The position numbers were made by a program, and so were the translations under genes. From assembly GCF_027924605.1 (NCBI RefSeq), contig NZ_AP027042.1, positions 2,767,524-2,831,523 on the forward strand: a stretch of DNA of 64,000 bases. Direction: 5' to 3'. This stretch comes from Dyella sp. GSA-30. GTDB taxonomy: Bacteria > Pseudomonadota > Gammaproteobacteria > Xanthomonadales > Rhodanobacteraceae. The notes beneath the pieces were generated by a model, which did not search any database, was not told the DNA's origin, and was given only the letters and a program-made list of their open reading frames with translations. This document shows positions 17,384 through 27,708 of this stretch, in pieces. Position 1 is the stretch's first letter. Each line of letters starts with the position of its first letter.

Positions 17384-17575
17384 ATGTCGAACGATTCCGC
17401 CCCCCTCATTACACCTCCGCTAAGCCCCTGCATCGGCATCTGCCGGCTGGATTTTCGCGGCTATTGCGAAGGTTGCCTGCGCAGCGGCGATGAGATCGCG
17501 CGCTGGCGCGGCATGGACGATGCCGAGCGCCTGCGCTATATGCGCGAGATTCTTCCCGCGCGGCGGCTCGATTGA
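17384..17575 (+). CDS. DUF1289 small cysteine-rich protein
   Basis: 63 residues from ATG 17384 (an ATG at 17375 would add three). The DUF1289 signature is complete: SPCIGICRLD, YCEGCLRSGDEIARWRGM and RLRYMREILPAR, with four cysteines spaced to bind a metal. Function of the family is not established. The choice of start follows from the TAATAT box at 17369-17374, which would make the upstream ATG lie too close to the -10. The stop shares one base with the start of the Nudix gene (TGATG), so the two are translationally coupled. Confidence 0.82.
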   Translation: MSNDSAPLITPPLSPCIGICRLDFRGYCEGCLRSGDEIARWRGMDDAERLRYMREILPARRLD

Positions 17576-18177
17576 TGGGGCCGACGTGGCCCGAGCTGGA
17601 AGGCGCATTATTGCCGCTGTCGCAACCACCGACAGGGCCTGGCTGGAACCACGCCGAAATGGCCGATCTGCTGGGCGAAGGCGAGCGCCGTCCGGCTGCC
17701 GTACTGGTGGCCCTGCGAGAAAGCGTCGAGCCGCGATTGATCCTGACCGTGCGTACCGATCATTTGCAATCGCATGCCGGGCAGGTAGCGTTTCCCGGCG
17801 GCAGCATGGATCCGGACGATCGCGATGCCGTGCATACGGCCTTGCGTGAAGCGCACGAAGAAATCGGTCTCGACCCGACGCTCGTTACCCCCATGGGTTA
17901 CCTCGACGGTTTCGAAACGATCAGTGGATTTCGCGTGACGCCGGTGGTGGCGCGCGTGTCCGCCGATGCGCCGGTGTATGCCGCCCCGGATGAGGTGGCG
18001 GATATCTTTGAAGTGCCGTTATCGTTCTTTCTGGAGCCGGCCAACCTGCGGCGTTACACCATGGATTTTCGCGGCCATCGTCGCGCCATGGTGGAATTCA
18101 CGCACGGTGGCTACCGTATCTGGGGAGCGACAGCGGCCATGTTGTTGAATCTGCTGACGAGGCTCGGGCGCATATGA
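17575..18177 (+). CDS. nudL: CoA pyrophosphatase, Nudix family (NudL-like)
   Basis: 200 residues. The Nudix box is intact (GGSMDPDDRDAVHTALREAH followed by EEIGL), and the neighbouring LQSHAGQVAFPGG is the UPF0035/CoA-binding signature that separates CoA diphosphatases from other Nudix enzymes. It would hydrolyse CoA or its derivatives to 3',5'-ADP and phosphopantetheine. ATG 17575 overlaps the preceding stop as TGATG; the end overlaps the next start as ATGA. Middle gene of a three-gene coupled operon. Confidence 0.88.
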   Translation: MGPTWPELEGALLPLSQPPTGPGWNHAEMADLLGEGERRPAAVLVALRESVEPRLILTVRTDHLQSHAGQVAFPGGSMDPDDRDAVHTALREAHEEIGLDPTLVTPMGYLDGFETISGFRVTPVVARVSADAPVYAAPDEVADIFEVPLSFFLEPANLRRYTMDFRGHRRAMVEFTHGGYRIWGATAAMLLNLLTRLGRI

Positions 18178-19022
18178 CGTTGCACACGACGTTGGTTTCG
18201 GTCGATGAGCTGGCCGCATTGGCGGCCGAGGGTGTACTGATCGTCGATTGCCGTACCGATCTGGCCGATCGCAGCAAGAGCGAGCAGGCTTATCGCGAAG
18301 GGCATATCCCCGGCGCTGTCTATGCCAGCCTCGAAGACGATCTGTCCGATCTTTCGCGCATTCCGCAAGGTCTGGGCCGTCATCCCTTACCGATGGAATC
18401 CGCATTCAGCGCGCTGCTCTCGCGCTGGGGCTGGCAGCCCGGCATGCAGGTGGTTGCCTATGACAGCGCCGGTGGTGCGTTGGCCGCCGCACGTCTGTGG
18501 TGGATGCTGCGCCTGATCGGCGTACGCGATGTTGCCGTGCTCGATGGCGGTTATCAGGCGTGGCTGGCCGCGGGCCGGCCGGTGGAAACGAAGGTGCAGG
18601 AGCGTGCGGCGAGTAACGTCTCGGTGCATTACGACCCGGCGCAGGTGTTGTTTGAATACGACGCTTCGGATCGCTCCGGCGCATTGCTGATCGACGCGCG
18701 CGCCAATCCGCGTTTCCGTGGCGATATCGAGCCGCTCGATCCGGTGGCAGGACATGTGCCCGGTGCGCGCAATCGTCCTTATGGCGACAACCTCGACGAG
18801 CAGGGACGCTTCAAGTCCGCTGCAACATTGCGCGAGGAGTTTCGCTCGATACTCGGCGACAGCACGGCCGACCGGGTCGTGCATATGTGCGGTTCGGGTG
18901 TAACGGCCTGTCATAACTTGCTGGCCATGGAGCATGCCGGTCTGCACGGTGCGCGCCTGTACGCGCCTTCGTGGAGCGGCTGGGTCAGTAACCGCAGCCG
19001 CCCGGTGGCCAAGGGCGACTAG
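18174..19022 (+). CDS. sseA: 3-mercaptopyruvate sulfurtransferase (tandem rhodanese)
   Basis: 282 residues made of two rhodanese domains (about 1-135 and 150-280). The N-terminal domain has DCRTDL and the structural WWMLRLIGVRDVAVLDGGYQ; the active loop in the second domain is CGSGVTA with catalytic Cys239, the form found in mercaptopyruvate sulfurtransferases rather than thiosulfate sulfurtransferases (CRKGVT). Cytosolic sulfur transfer to cyanide or thiols. Coupled by ATGA to the Nudix gene. Its stop codon TAG overlaps the TAG stop of the opposite-strand gene within CTAG at 19019-19022. Confidence 0.88.
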   Translation: MTLHTTLVSVDELAALAAEGVLIVDCRTDLADRSKSEQAYREGHIPGAVYASLEDDLSDLSRIPQGLGRHPLPMESAFSALLSRWGWQPGMQVVAYDSAGGALAAARLWWMLRLIGVRDVAVLDGGYQAWLAAGRPVETKVQERAASNVSVHYDPAQVLFEYDASDRSGALLIDARANPRFRGDIEPLDPVAGHVPGARNRPYGDNLDEQGRFKSAATLREEFRSILGDSTADRVVHMCGSGVTACHNLLAMEHAGLHGARLYAPSWSGWVSNRSRPVAKGD

Positions 19023-19774
19023 CCTTTGTTCTTCAGTCGCGCGACCAGTGCCTGCAGAACAGCCTGGGTCTGCGGATGGAAGAAGCCATCGATAAAGTCG
19101 TTCAACGGCAGGGCGTCGACGTCGGCATAGGCGGTGCTCAGATCGGCGCGTGCGGTCGCTCGTGTGGCAAGCATGGCGAGCGATGGGAGCGCCAGCACGT
19201 CGGTCAGCCAGTGCAGCGCACGCGGCACCACTTGTTCGACCGCGGTCAGCTCATCGACAAAGCCGTAGCTCAGTGCTTGTTCCGAATCGATCATCGCGCC
19301 GACCATCAGCAGACGTTCCGCGCGATAGGCGCCCACGACGCGGCGCAATGCCAGCTGGATGCATTCCGGCACGGACAGGCCCACCTGCACTTCATTCAAG
19401 CCGATGCGGAACGGACCGTTTGCCATGATGCGGTAGTCGCAGAACAGCGAGAGCACCGCGCCGCCGGCGGGGCTGTGGCCGGTAATGGCCGCAACCACCG
19501 GCACCGGGGAACGCGCCAGGCGCGCGCAGACGGTAAAGAAGGCATGCCAGTAGGTGCGGATGTCCTCGCGCTCGCGACCGAGCAGCGACGGTACGTCGAC
19601 GCCGGCGGAAAACATGCCTTGCGCGCCGGACAGCACGATGCCGCGTGCGCCATCGGCTACGGCGCGATCCAACGCATCGCGCAGAGCGTGCAGCAGTTCC
19701 AGATTCAGTGCGTTGACCGGCGGTCGCGCGAGATTGATTTCGACGATGGCGTCGTGGGCGATGATGTTGAGCAT
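19019..19774 (-). CDS. Delta3,Delta2-enoyl-CoA isomerase (ECI1/DCI-like)
   Basis: 251 residues from ATG 19774; the longer in-frame extension has no family similarity. Crotonase fold, but the hydratase Glu is replaced (GGAVL, Val107) and the catalytic acid is instead Glu128 in IGLNEVQVGLSVPE. The SPAGGAVLSLFCDYRIM segment and this GLNE motif are those of mitochondrial-type 3,2-trans-enoyl-CoA isomerases, which shift double bonds so that odd-position unsaturated fatty acids can be oxidised. A hydratase is thus less likely. Downstream it converges on sseA with overlapping stops; upstream lies a repeat-rich gap with three GTGACTCA sites. Confidence 0.8.
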   Translation of the reverse strand: MLNIIAHDAIVEINLARPPVNALNLELLHALRDALDRAVADGARGIVLSGAQGMFSAGVDVPSLLGREREDIRTYWHAFFTVCARLARSPVPVVAAITGHSPAGGAVLSLFCDYRIMANGPFRIGLNEVQVGLSVPECIQLALRRVVGAYRAERLLMVGAMIDSEQALSYGFVDELTAVEQVVPRALHWLTDVLALPSLAMLATRATARADLSTAYADVDALPLNDFIDGFFHPQTQAVLQALVARLKNKG

Positions 19775-19887
19775 GGCACGGCCTGGAGGCGGGAGAGGGA
19801 AGATGCCATTGGCCGATAAAATGGGGCGGGATGCAACAGGCGGTGCAGCAAGGGTTTGTTTCAAACGGGAATGGAGACGTGCTGTTC

Positions 19888-19928
19888 GTGAGTCGTCCGT
19901 GACTCACCTGTGACTCATTCGTGACTCA
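19888..19928. repeat. GTGACTCA sites at 11-bp pitch plus one inverted copy
   Basis: GTGACTCA at 19899-19906, 19910-19917 and 19921-19928, exactly 11 bp apart, with GTGAGTC in the opposite orientation at 19888-19894. Same-face spacing of one helical turn, 114-155 bp upstream of the isomerase start. Could be an array of protein-binding sites; no binding protein is identifiable. The rest of the 314-bp gap 19775-20088 holds an inverted repeat and no gene. Confidence 0.6.
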
Positions 19929-19933
19929 CCTAG

Positions 19934-20067
19934 TCGTCATTCCGGCGCAGGCCGGAACCCAGTGGGCTCAGTTGTGGGTTTTCGCGAACACATCCAAGAG
20001 TGATGAGGCGGCGACGCGACAACCGATTACTGAAGTCACTGGGTTCCGGCCTGCGCCGGAATGACGA
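19934..20067. repeat. 31-bp perfect inverted repeat (GTCATTCCGG family)
   Basis: Arm 19934-19964 begins TCGTCATTCCGGCGCAGGCC and recurs inverted at 20037-20067 around 72 bp. Each arm contains its own hairpin TTCCGGC-gcag-GCCGGAA. This is the widespread 'CGTCATTCCGGC...' intergenic repeat type of Proteobacteria. It lies between two minus-strand genes. Confidence 0.88.
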
Positions 20068-20088
20068 GTAGGTGGGACCGAGGTTTCG

Positions 20089-21543
20089 TTACTGCGGCTT
20101 GATGTCAGCCGCCCACTGATAACGCACCGAATATTCCAGCGTAGCCTTGCCATGCGCAGGCACCTCAACCCGGAAATCCAGCGTGTCCGGCGATTGCTTG
20201 CCCGGCTTGACTGACGACGAAGTCACCGTCCATTCGCGCCAACGACTGGGATGTTCGCGCACTGTGATCGTGCGCGCGCTGTCCCCGGCATTGCTCAGGT
20301 CGATCTTGAACGACTCATCCATCGTGCGTGCGGCTTGATCCACTTTGAATGCCGTGCGCTCGCGTTTCGCGGTGAGGTCGAATGCCTGTCCCAATGTGAT
20401 GGTGGCATCCTGGCCTTTGGCGGTGTCATTGATGCGTCCTTCGCCGATCACCTGTGGCGTGCCACTGCGATCCGCAGTCAGGACACGCAGGAAGCCGGCG
20501 GGCAGACTGTCGAAGGCCTTGATCTGCACCGTGCTTATGACGTTGCCGCCGTCGCTCATCAGGTCCGGTGAAATGTATGGTTGCGGAGGATGCCATCCGC
20601 GGTTACCCGATTCGTAGAGTGCTGTCTGCTCGCAATCGATCGTGCGCGTGGCATACAGCGGCGATTGCGTCACGCTGCCATCGGGTAGATCGATACTGCC
20701 GGGCAGCGTATAGCTGCGGTAATCGGCCAGCGTGGCTTGTTCGGGCATCGCGTCGATCGAAGCCATCGCTGCCGGAGCCGCCTTGGCCATCATGTACGCG
20801 CGCGGCGCCGACGGCTTGCTCAAGTTCGGCTCGCCGGCGATCAGCGTCAGCTTAAGGCCATTCCAGTCACGGCCGCTGCGGTTGGCGATGCTGGCACGCG
20901 CTTCGAAACGCATCTTGCAACTGCTGCCCGGCTGCAAGGTACCAATATAAGAAGCACGCCAACCCAGGCCCGAGGTGGGGTAGCTAAGTACCGCATCGGC
21001 CTTCTCGGTGCGCTCGCTCTGGACCCGAACCTGCAACACCGATCCTGGCGTCATATCGCCGTTTCCGAGAATGCCCGCATAGCTGCGAATCAGGGCGGTG
21101 CCTTGAGGACCTTTGATCAGCAACCCATTGTTGGCGCTGATCAGGGTGCCGCTGATCATGGGCTTGCCGTCGGGGCCCAGCACCGAGATATCTTTGCCGA
21201 CCAGGCTGCCGGCAATCGCGTCCTGGCCCTGGCCGAGAATCAACCGCTGCGAAATCACCTTCGCGCCGCCATCGATCGACAGCGACAGGCCTTCGGTATC
21301 GAGGAACTGCGGCAGGCCGCTCAGGCTAACGTCTTGCACGCCGCTTTTCAGATCCAGCGCGCGCGGCTCGCGTGCCACGGCGTAGCCGGACGAGACGCTG
21401 CCATTGTTGTCGGCACTGAAAAGCGAACTGTCGTCGCTGCGATAAAGCGTCAACTCGGTATGGTCGAGTGTCGCGGCAGCGGCCTGGCCGGCAAAAGCGG
21501 TGGCGCAGGCAAAGGCGAGCAGGGAGGGGGAAGGGCGGCGCAT
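20089..21543 (-). CDS. DUF4139 family exported protein
   Basis: 484 residues from ATG 21543, chosen because AAAGGAG lies 8 bp before it and the product then starts with a proper signal peptide (MRRPSPSLLAFACATAFAGQAAA). The rest is a beta-rich DUF4139 protein: an N-terminal region with DVSLSGLPQFLD, a middle part with LSYPTSGLGWRASYIG (the family's most conserved stretch) and a C-terminal part ending in YSVRYQW. Eukaryote-like 'mucoidy inhibitor A' proteins share this domain, but no activity is known. Periplasmic or surface location is inferred from the signal. A two-hairpin gap separates it from the thioesterase upstream. Confidence 0.8.
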   Translation of the reverse strand: MRRPSPSLLAFACATAFAGQAAAATLDHTELTLYRSDDSSLFSADNNGSVSSGYAVAREPRALDLKSGVQDVSLSGLPQFLDTEGLSLSIDGGAKVISQRLILGQGQDAIAGSLVGKDISVLGPDGKPMISGTLISANNGLLIKGPQGTALIRSYAGILGNGDMTPGSVLQVRVQSERTEKADAVLSYPTSGLGWRASYIGTLQPGSSCKMRFEARASIANRSGRDWNGLKLTLIAGEPNLSKPSAPRAYMMAKAAPAAMASIDAMPEQATLADYRSYTLPGSIDLPDGSVTQSPLYATRTIDCEQTALYESGNRGWHPPQPYISPDLMSDGGNVISTVQIKAFDSLPAGFLRVLTADRSGTPQVIGEGRINDTAKGQDATITLGQAFDLTAKRERTAFKVDQAARTMDESFKIDLSNAGDSARTITVREHPSRWREWTVTSSSVKPGKQSPDTLDFRVEVPAHGKATLEYSVRYQWAADIKPQ

Positions 21544-21595
21544 GGGGCGAACTCCTTTCGTGGGATCCGCGCCGATCTTACCCATATCGCATGAA

Positions 21596-21617
21596 GCTGC
21601 GGCATCCGTGCCGCAGC
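21596..21617. other. Perfect 9-bp hairpin between thioesterase and DUF4139 genes
   Basis: GCTGCGGCA-tccg-TGCCGCAGC. No T-run on either side; a possible rho-dependent pause or mRNA-stabilising structure. Confidence 0.45.
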
Positions 21618-21624
21618 CTCGATC

Positions 21625-21641
21625 AACCCCAAACAGGGGTT
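21625..21641. other. Second hairpin, AACCCC-aaaca-GGGGTT
   Basis: Perfect 6-bp stem 8 bp before the thioesterase stop codon region. With the neighbouring hairpin it fills most of the 105-bp gap between the two minus-strand genes. Confidence 0.4.
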
Positions 21642-21648
21642 CTGTGCG

Positions 21649-22083
21649 TTATGCCGCCGCGCTGTCGCGAACGACCTGCGGCAGCGGCACGGATTTACCG
21701 GTCTGCGGGTTCATCCACACCATCACCACATGCCCGTCGCAATAGACGCGCTCGCTGTCGCTCGCGTCGACAATGCGGTGGCCGATGACCATCGAGGTAT
21801 TGCCCAGGCGCTGGTTGAACAGTTGCACGCGGACCTGTGCCGGCCACGCGATCGGCCGGCGATAGTTGACTTCGCTGGCCGCCATCACGGGTGCGGCCTG
21901 TGCATTCATCCACTCGCCCGGCAGTTGCTGCAGCCACTGCAAACGGGCTTCTTCCAGATAGGTGAGATAGTTGGAGTTATTGACGTGGTTGAACGCATCG
22001 AGATCGCGCCAACGGACGCTGATGTCCGCCTCGATCAATGCGACGGTGGGTGCGCTGTCCACGATGGTACCGGTCGAACTCAT
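21649..22083 (-). CDS. Acyl-CoA thioesterase, hot-dog fold (YbgC/4HBT-like)
   Basis: 144 residues. The motif [20 protein letters not shown] (24-43) contains Asp27/Asp29 and the HVNN of the 4-hydroxybenzoyl-CoA thioesterase family; EEARLQWL and the beta strands that follow fit a single hot-dog domain. Hydrolyses an acyl-CoA, substrate unknown. Overlaps the end of uvrA by 4 bp (ATGA), so it is translated behind uvrA; the association looks like simple operon packing. Confidence 0.85.
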   Translation of the reverse strand: MSSTGTIVDSAPTVALIEADISVRWRDLDAFNHVNNSNYLTYLEEARLQWLQQLPGEWMNAQAAPVMAASEVNYRRPIAWPAQVRVQLFNQRLGNTSMVIGHRIVDASDSERVYCDGHVVMVWMNPQTGKSVPLPQVVRDSAAA

Positions 22084-24938
22084 GCTTTCTTTTTCCGTGC
22101 CTTTGGCTTTCTGATTTCAAGATGCGGCGCCAGGAAGCGGCCCGTATGCGAGTTGGGTGTTTCCGCGACGACTTCCGGCGTGCCCGATACCAGGATGCGC
22201 CCACCGCCGCCACCGCCTTCGGGGCCTAGGTCGACGATCCAGTCGGCGGTCTTGATCACGTCGAGGTTGTGCTCGATGACCACCACGGTATTGCCTTGGT
22301 CAACCAGTTGATGCAGCACGTCGAGCAATTGCTCGATATCGTGGAAATGCAGGCCGGTGGTCGGTTCGTCGAGGATATACAGCGTGCGGCCTGTATCGCG
22401 CTTGGACAATTCCTTGGACAACTTGACGCGCTGCGCCTCGCCGCCGGACAGCGTGGTCGCGCTCTGGCCGAGCTTGATGTAATCCAGGCCGACCGCACGC
22501 AAGGTATCGAGCTTGCGCGCGATGGTCGGCACGTTCTCGAACAGCTTCAGTGCGTCTTCCACAGTCATGCCGAGCACGTCGGAAATGGTGTGGCCCTTGT
22601 ACAGAATCTCCAGCGTCTCGCGGTTGTAGCGCTTGCCGTGGCAGACGTCGCAAGGCACGTAGACGTCGGGAAGAAAGTGCATCTCCACCTTGATCATACC
22701 GTCGCCTTCGCAGGCCTCGCAGCGGCCGCCGCGCACGTTGAAGCTGAAGCGGCCCGGCGTGTAGCCGCGCGAGCGTGCCTCGGGCACCTGCGCGAACATC
22801 TCGCGCAGCGGCGTGAACAGGCCGGTATACGTGGCCGGGTTCGAGCGTGGCGTGCGGCCGATCGGCGACTGGTCGATGTCGACAACCTTGTCGAACAGCT
22901 CCAGCCCTTCGATCGATTTGTACGACGCCGGTTGCGCACTGGAACCGTTCAATTCGGCGGCGGCCAGACGGAACAGGGTGTCGTTGATCAGGGTGGACTT
23001 GCCCGAACCCGAGACGCCGGTGACGCAGGTAAACAGTCCCGCAGGAATATCCAGGTTCACGTTCTTGAGGTTGTTGCCGCTGGCACCCTTAAGATGGAGC
23101 CACGAGTCCTTGTCCGTCTGCTCGCGGCGTTCCTGCGGTACTTCGATCGCACGCTTGCCGGAGAGGTACTGGCCGGTGACCGAGCGTGGCGAGTTGAGGA
23201 TGTCCTTCATACTGCCTTGTGCGACGATTTCGCCACCATGCACACCTGCACCGGGGCCGATATCGAGCACATGGTCGGCGGCGCGAATGGCGTCCTCGTC
23301 GTGTTCCACCACGATGACCGTGTTGCCGAGATCACGCAGCCGCGTGAGCGTGCCGAGCAGGCGCTCGTTGTCGCGCTGATGCAGGCCGATCGACGGTTCG
23401 TCCAGCACATACATCACGCCGACCAGGCCGGCGCCGATCTGCGATGCCAGGCGGATGCGCTGGGCTTCGCCGCCGGACAAGGTGTCGGCCTGGCGATCCA
23501 GTGTGAGGTAGTTGAGACCGACGTCGTTGAGGAAGGTCAGACGTTCGCGAATTTCCTTGACGATCTTCACCGCGATCTCGCCGCGCCAGCCAGCCAGCTT
23601 CAGCGCATCGAAGAAAACCAGCGTGTCGTCGATCGAGCGCGAAGTCAGCGAAGGCAGCGCGTGGTCGGCAACGAACACGTTGCGCGCCGAGCGATTCAAG
23701 CGCTGGCCGCCGCAGTCGGGGCAGGGATGATCGCTGATGTACTTGGCCAGCTCTTCGCGTACGGCTGGTGATTCGGTTTCTTTGTAGCGGCGTTCGAGAT
23801 TGGGCAGGATGCCTTCGAAGGCATGCTCGCGCGTGACCTTACCGCCGCGCTCGGTCAGGTAGCGGAAGGCGATCTTGTCCTTGCCGCTGCCGTAAAGCAC
23901 TGCCTGCTGGACCGTATTGGACAGCTTCTGCCACGGCGTATCGACATCGAAGCCGTAGTGGTTGGCCAGCGACATGATCAACTGGAAATAGTGCGCGTTG
24001 CGCCGGTCCCAGCCACGCACCGCGCCGCCGGAAAGCGGCAGCTCCGGGTGGCCGACCACGCGCGACGGGTCGAAGACCTGGGTCACGCCCAGGCCGTCGC
24101 AGGTCGGGCAGGCGCCGACCGGCGAGTTGAACGAGAACAGGCGCGGTTCCAGTTCCGGCAGCGAGTAATCGCATACCGGGCAGGAATAGCGCGACGACAT
24201 CAATTGTTCCGGCGCCTTCGGATCGTCCATGTCCGCCAGGATCACCAGGCCGTCGCCAAGCCGCAGTGCGGTCTCGAACGATTCGGCCAGGCGCTGCTTG
24301 ATGTCTTCGCGCGGACGGAAACGGTCGATCACCGCTTCGATGGTGTGCTTCTGGCGCAAGGTCAGCGGCGGCACCGCATCGAGATCGAACACCGTACCGT
24401 CGACGCGGGCGCGCACGAAACCCTGGGCACGCAATTGCTCGAACACCTGCACATGTTCGCCCTTGCGCTCGCGGATCACCGGCGCCAGCAGCATGAAGCG
24501 CTTTTCCGGGTCGAGCGCGAGGGTGGAGTCGACCATCTGGCTGACCGTCTGGGCTTCCAGCGGAATGCCGTGATCGGGGCAGCGCGGTGTGCCTACGCGC
24601 GCATACAGCAGGCGCAGGTAGTCGTAGACCTCCGTAATGGTGCCGACGGTCGAGCGCGGGTTGTGCGAGGTGGACTTCTGCTCGATCGAGATCGCCGGGG
24701 ACAGGCCTTCGATGTGATCGACCTCCGGCTTTTCCATCATGGAGAGGAATTGCCGCGCATAGGCCGACAGCGATTCGACATAGCGTCGCTGCCCCTCGGC
24801 ATAGATGGTGTCGAAAGCCAGCGACGACTTGCCCGAGCCGGAAAGGCCGGTGATGACGATCAGCTTGTCACGGGGCAGGTCAAGGTCGATGTTCTTCAGA
24901 TTGTGCGTGCGCGCGCCGCGTATGCGGATCGTATCCAT
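22080..24938 (-). CDS. uvrA: Excinuclease ABC subunit A
   Basis: 952 residues, full length. Damage-recognition ATPase of nucleotide excision repair. Two ABC modules: Walker [10 protein letters not shown] at 31-39 and [10 protein letters not shown] in the second half, signatures [16 protein letters not shown] and [15 protein letters not shown], Walker [14 protein letters not shown] and [13 protein letters not shown]. Zinc modules [24 protein letters not shown] and [14 protein letters not shown] are intact. The upstream gap contains CTGT followed 8 bp later by AAAC, only a half match to an E. coli-type SOS box, so LexA control cannot be claimed. Divergent from the DUF2059 gene. Confidence 0.97.
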   Translation of the reverse strand: MDTIRIRGARTHNLKNIDLDLPRDKLIVITGLSGSGKSSLAFDTIYAEGQRRYVESLSAYARQFLSMMEKPEVDHIEGLSPAISIEQKSTSHNPRSTVGTITEVYDYLRLLYARVGTPRCPDHGIPLEAQTVSQMVDSTLALDPEKRFMLLAPVIRERKGEHVQVFEQLRAQGFVRARVDGTVFDLDAVPPLTLRQKHTIEAVIDRFRPREDIKQRLAESFETALRLGDGLVILADMDDPKAPEQLMSSRYSCPVCDYSLPELEPRLFSFNSPVGACPTCDGLGVTQVFDPSRVVGHPELPLSGGAVRGWDRRNAHYFQLIMSLANHYGFDVDTPWQKLSNTVQQAVLYGSGKDKIAFRYLTERGGKVTREHAFEGILPNLERRYKETESPAVREELAKYISDHPCPDCGGQRLNRSARNVFVADHALPSLTSRSIDDTLVFFDALKLAGWRGEIAVKIVKEIRERLTFLNDVGLNYLTLDRQADTLSGGEAQRIRLASQIGAGLVGVMYVLDEPSIGLHQRDNERLLGTLTRLRDLGNTVIVVEHDEDAIRAADHVLDIGPGAGVHGGEIVAQGSMKDILNSPRSVTGQYLSGKRAIEVPQERREQTDKDSWLHLKGASGNNLKNVNLDIPAGLFTCVTGVSGSGKSTLINDTLFRLAAAELNGSSAQPASYKSIEGLELFDKVVDIDQSPIGRTPRSNPATYTGLFTPLREMFAQVPEARSRGYTPGRFSFNVRGGRCEACEGDGMIKVEMHFLPDVYVPCDVCHGKRYNRETLEILYKGHTISDVLGMTVEDALKLFENVPTIARKLDTLRAVGLDYIKLGQSATTLSGGEAQRVKLSKELSKRDTGRTLYILDEPTTGLHFHDIEQLLDVLHQLVDQGNTVVVIEHNLDVIKTADWIVDLGPEGGGGGGRILVSGTPEVVAETPNSHTGRFLAPHLEIRKPKARKKKA

Positions 24939-25112
24939 AGCACCTGGGGTGTCGGGGGTTGGGAAAACTGTACTATATCAAACCGCTCAGGTTACTTATT
25001 GCGGCGTGGTGGTGTTCCGAGGGGGTTGTGGCTTAATACCGGATGCGGCCGTACTCGGGTCGCCGGCAGGCCTCTTATCTGGGGCTGAAATACGAATAAT
25101 CGAGGGATAACG

Positions 25113-25643
25113 ATGAAAAAGAGCGTATGGCTGAGTCTGGGCGCGGGTCTGGCGCTGACATTGACAGCCGGGCAGGCGTTGGCCGCCCAGGCGACCGAGG
25201 CCAAGGTTCGCGAGCTCATGGACGCTGTGGGGGTCGGCAAGATGCTGTCGCAGATGAACGGCCAGATGGCCGGCGTGATGCAGCAGACGCTGCCTTGCGT
25301 GCCAGGCAGCTACTGGCAGGGCTTTATCGATGCCAACGGCACCCAGCAACTGATCGGCCGCATGGTGCCGATCTACCAGCGCCACTTCACCGCCGAGGAC
25401 GTCGACGGCCTGCTGAAGTTCTATCGTTCTCCGCTTGGCCAGAAGGTGATCACCGAAATGCCGGCGACTATGGCCGAAGGCATGCAGATCGGCCAGCAAT
25501 GGGGCCAGGAGCGTGGTCGCCAGATGATTACCGAGCTGCAGCAGAAGGGCACTCTGGATGCCCAGGGACGCTGTCCGGCCTCGCCAGCGGCCGCTCCGGC
25601 GACTCAGCCGGCAGCACCGGCCAAGGGCAAGGGGAAGAAGTGA
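25113..25643 (+). CDS. DUF2059 exported protein
   Basis: 176 residues. Signal peptide MKKSVWLSLGAGLALTLTAG then ALA, followed by the DUF2059 domain (about 30-140) with KVRELMDAVGVGKML, the core IYQRHFTAEDVDGLLKFYRS and PLGQKVITEMPATMAEGMQ. The C-terminus is a short Ala/Pro linker ending in KGKGKK. The family is common in proteobacterial envelopes but has no known role. Single gene between uvrA and the rplU operon; a possible ribosome site AGGGATAA precedes the ATG. Confidence 0.85.
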   Translation: MKKSVWLSLGAGLALTLTAGQALAAQATEAKVRELMDAVGVGKMLSQMNGQMAGVMQQTLPCVPGSYWQGFIDANGTQQLIGRMVPIYQRHFTAEDVDGLLKFYRSPLGQKVITEMPATMAEGMQIGQQWGQERGRQMITELQQKGTLDAQGRCPASPAAAPATQPAAPAKGKGKK

Positions 25644-25699
25644 TTTGGGATTTGAGGGGTGAGGGCCTGGTTGGCTTCACCCTTCTATCTGGTCACTAA

Positions 25700-25729
25700 T
25701 TGACCAGCCTCCCTTCCCCCCGATATACT
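25700..25729 (+). promoter_or_regulatory. Strong sigma-70 promoter of rplU-rpmA
   Basis: TTGACC (25700-25705), 18 bp spacer, TATACT (25724-25729). About 60 bp of leader precede the rplU start. Confidence 0.75.
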
Positions 25730-25797
25730 CCGCAGTTCGCCAAGCCCGAAAGGCTTTGAGCGAAACCCAAGAGAATAACGACAGAAGGGATAATCCC

Positions 25798-26112
25798 ATG
25801 AGTTATGCAGTCATCAAGACCGGTGGCAAGCAGTACCGCGTTCAGCAGGGCGATGTCCTGCGCGTGGAACTCTTGAACGCCGAAGAAGGCGCCAGCGTGA
25901 ATTTCGACCAGGTGCTGCTGGTCGGTTCGGGCGAGAGCATCACCGTCGGCGCGCCGACCGTGAGCGGTGCCACCGTCAGTGCCACCGTGCGTAAGCACGG
26001 CCGCGCCGATAAGATCCGCATCGTCAAGTTCCGCCGCCGTAAGCACTACAAGAAGCAGCAGGGACATCGTCAGCACTTCACCGAAGTCGAGATCACGGGC
26101 ATCAACGCCTGA
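25798..26112 (+). CDS. rplU: 50S ribosomal protein L21
   Basis: 104 residues from ATG 25798, preceded by [24 protein letters not shown] opens the protein and [16 protein letters not shown] is the conserved rRNA-binding loop; ends VEITGI. Binds 23S rRNA near L20. In the standard rplU-rpmA-obgE order. Confidence 0.98.
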   Translation: MSYAVIKTGGKQYRVQQGDVLRVELLNAEEGASVNFDQVLLVGSGESITVGAPTVSGATVSATVRKHGRADKIRIVKFRRRKHYKKQQGHRQHFTEVEITGINA

Positions 26113-26137
26113 TCCGCCAATTCTGGAGTAATCAGTC

Positions 26138-27654
<1,517 letters not shown>

Positions 27655-27708
27655 GCCGCTCGCCGGTTTGGATCAGCGAAGGATCGTCGCGGGGGCGCCA
27701 TTCCAAGC

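Noticed and set aside
24968-24990. LexA/SOS box upstream of uvrA
   Set aside because: CTGT-N8-AAAC matches only half of the E. coli consensus and the Lysobacterales LexA motif is not present.
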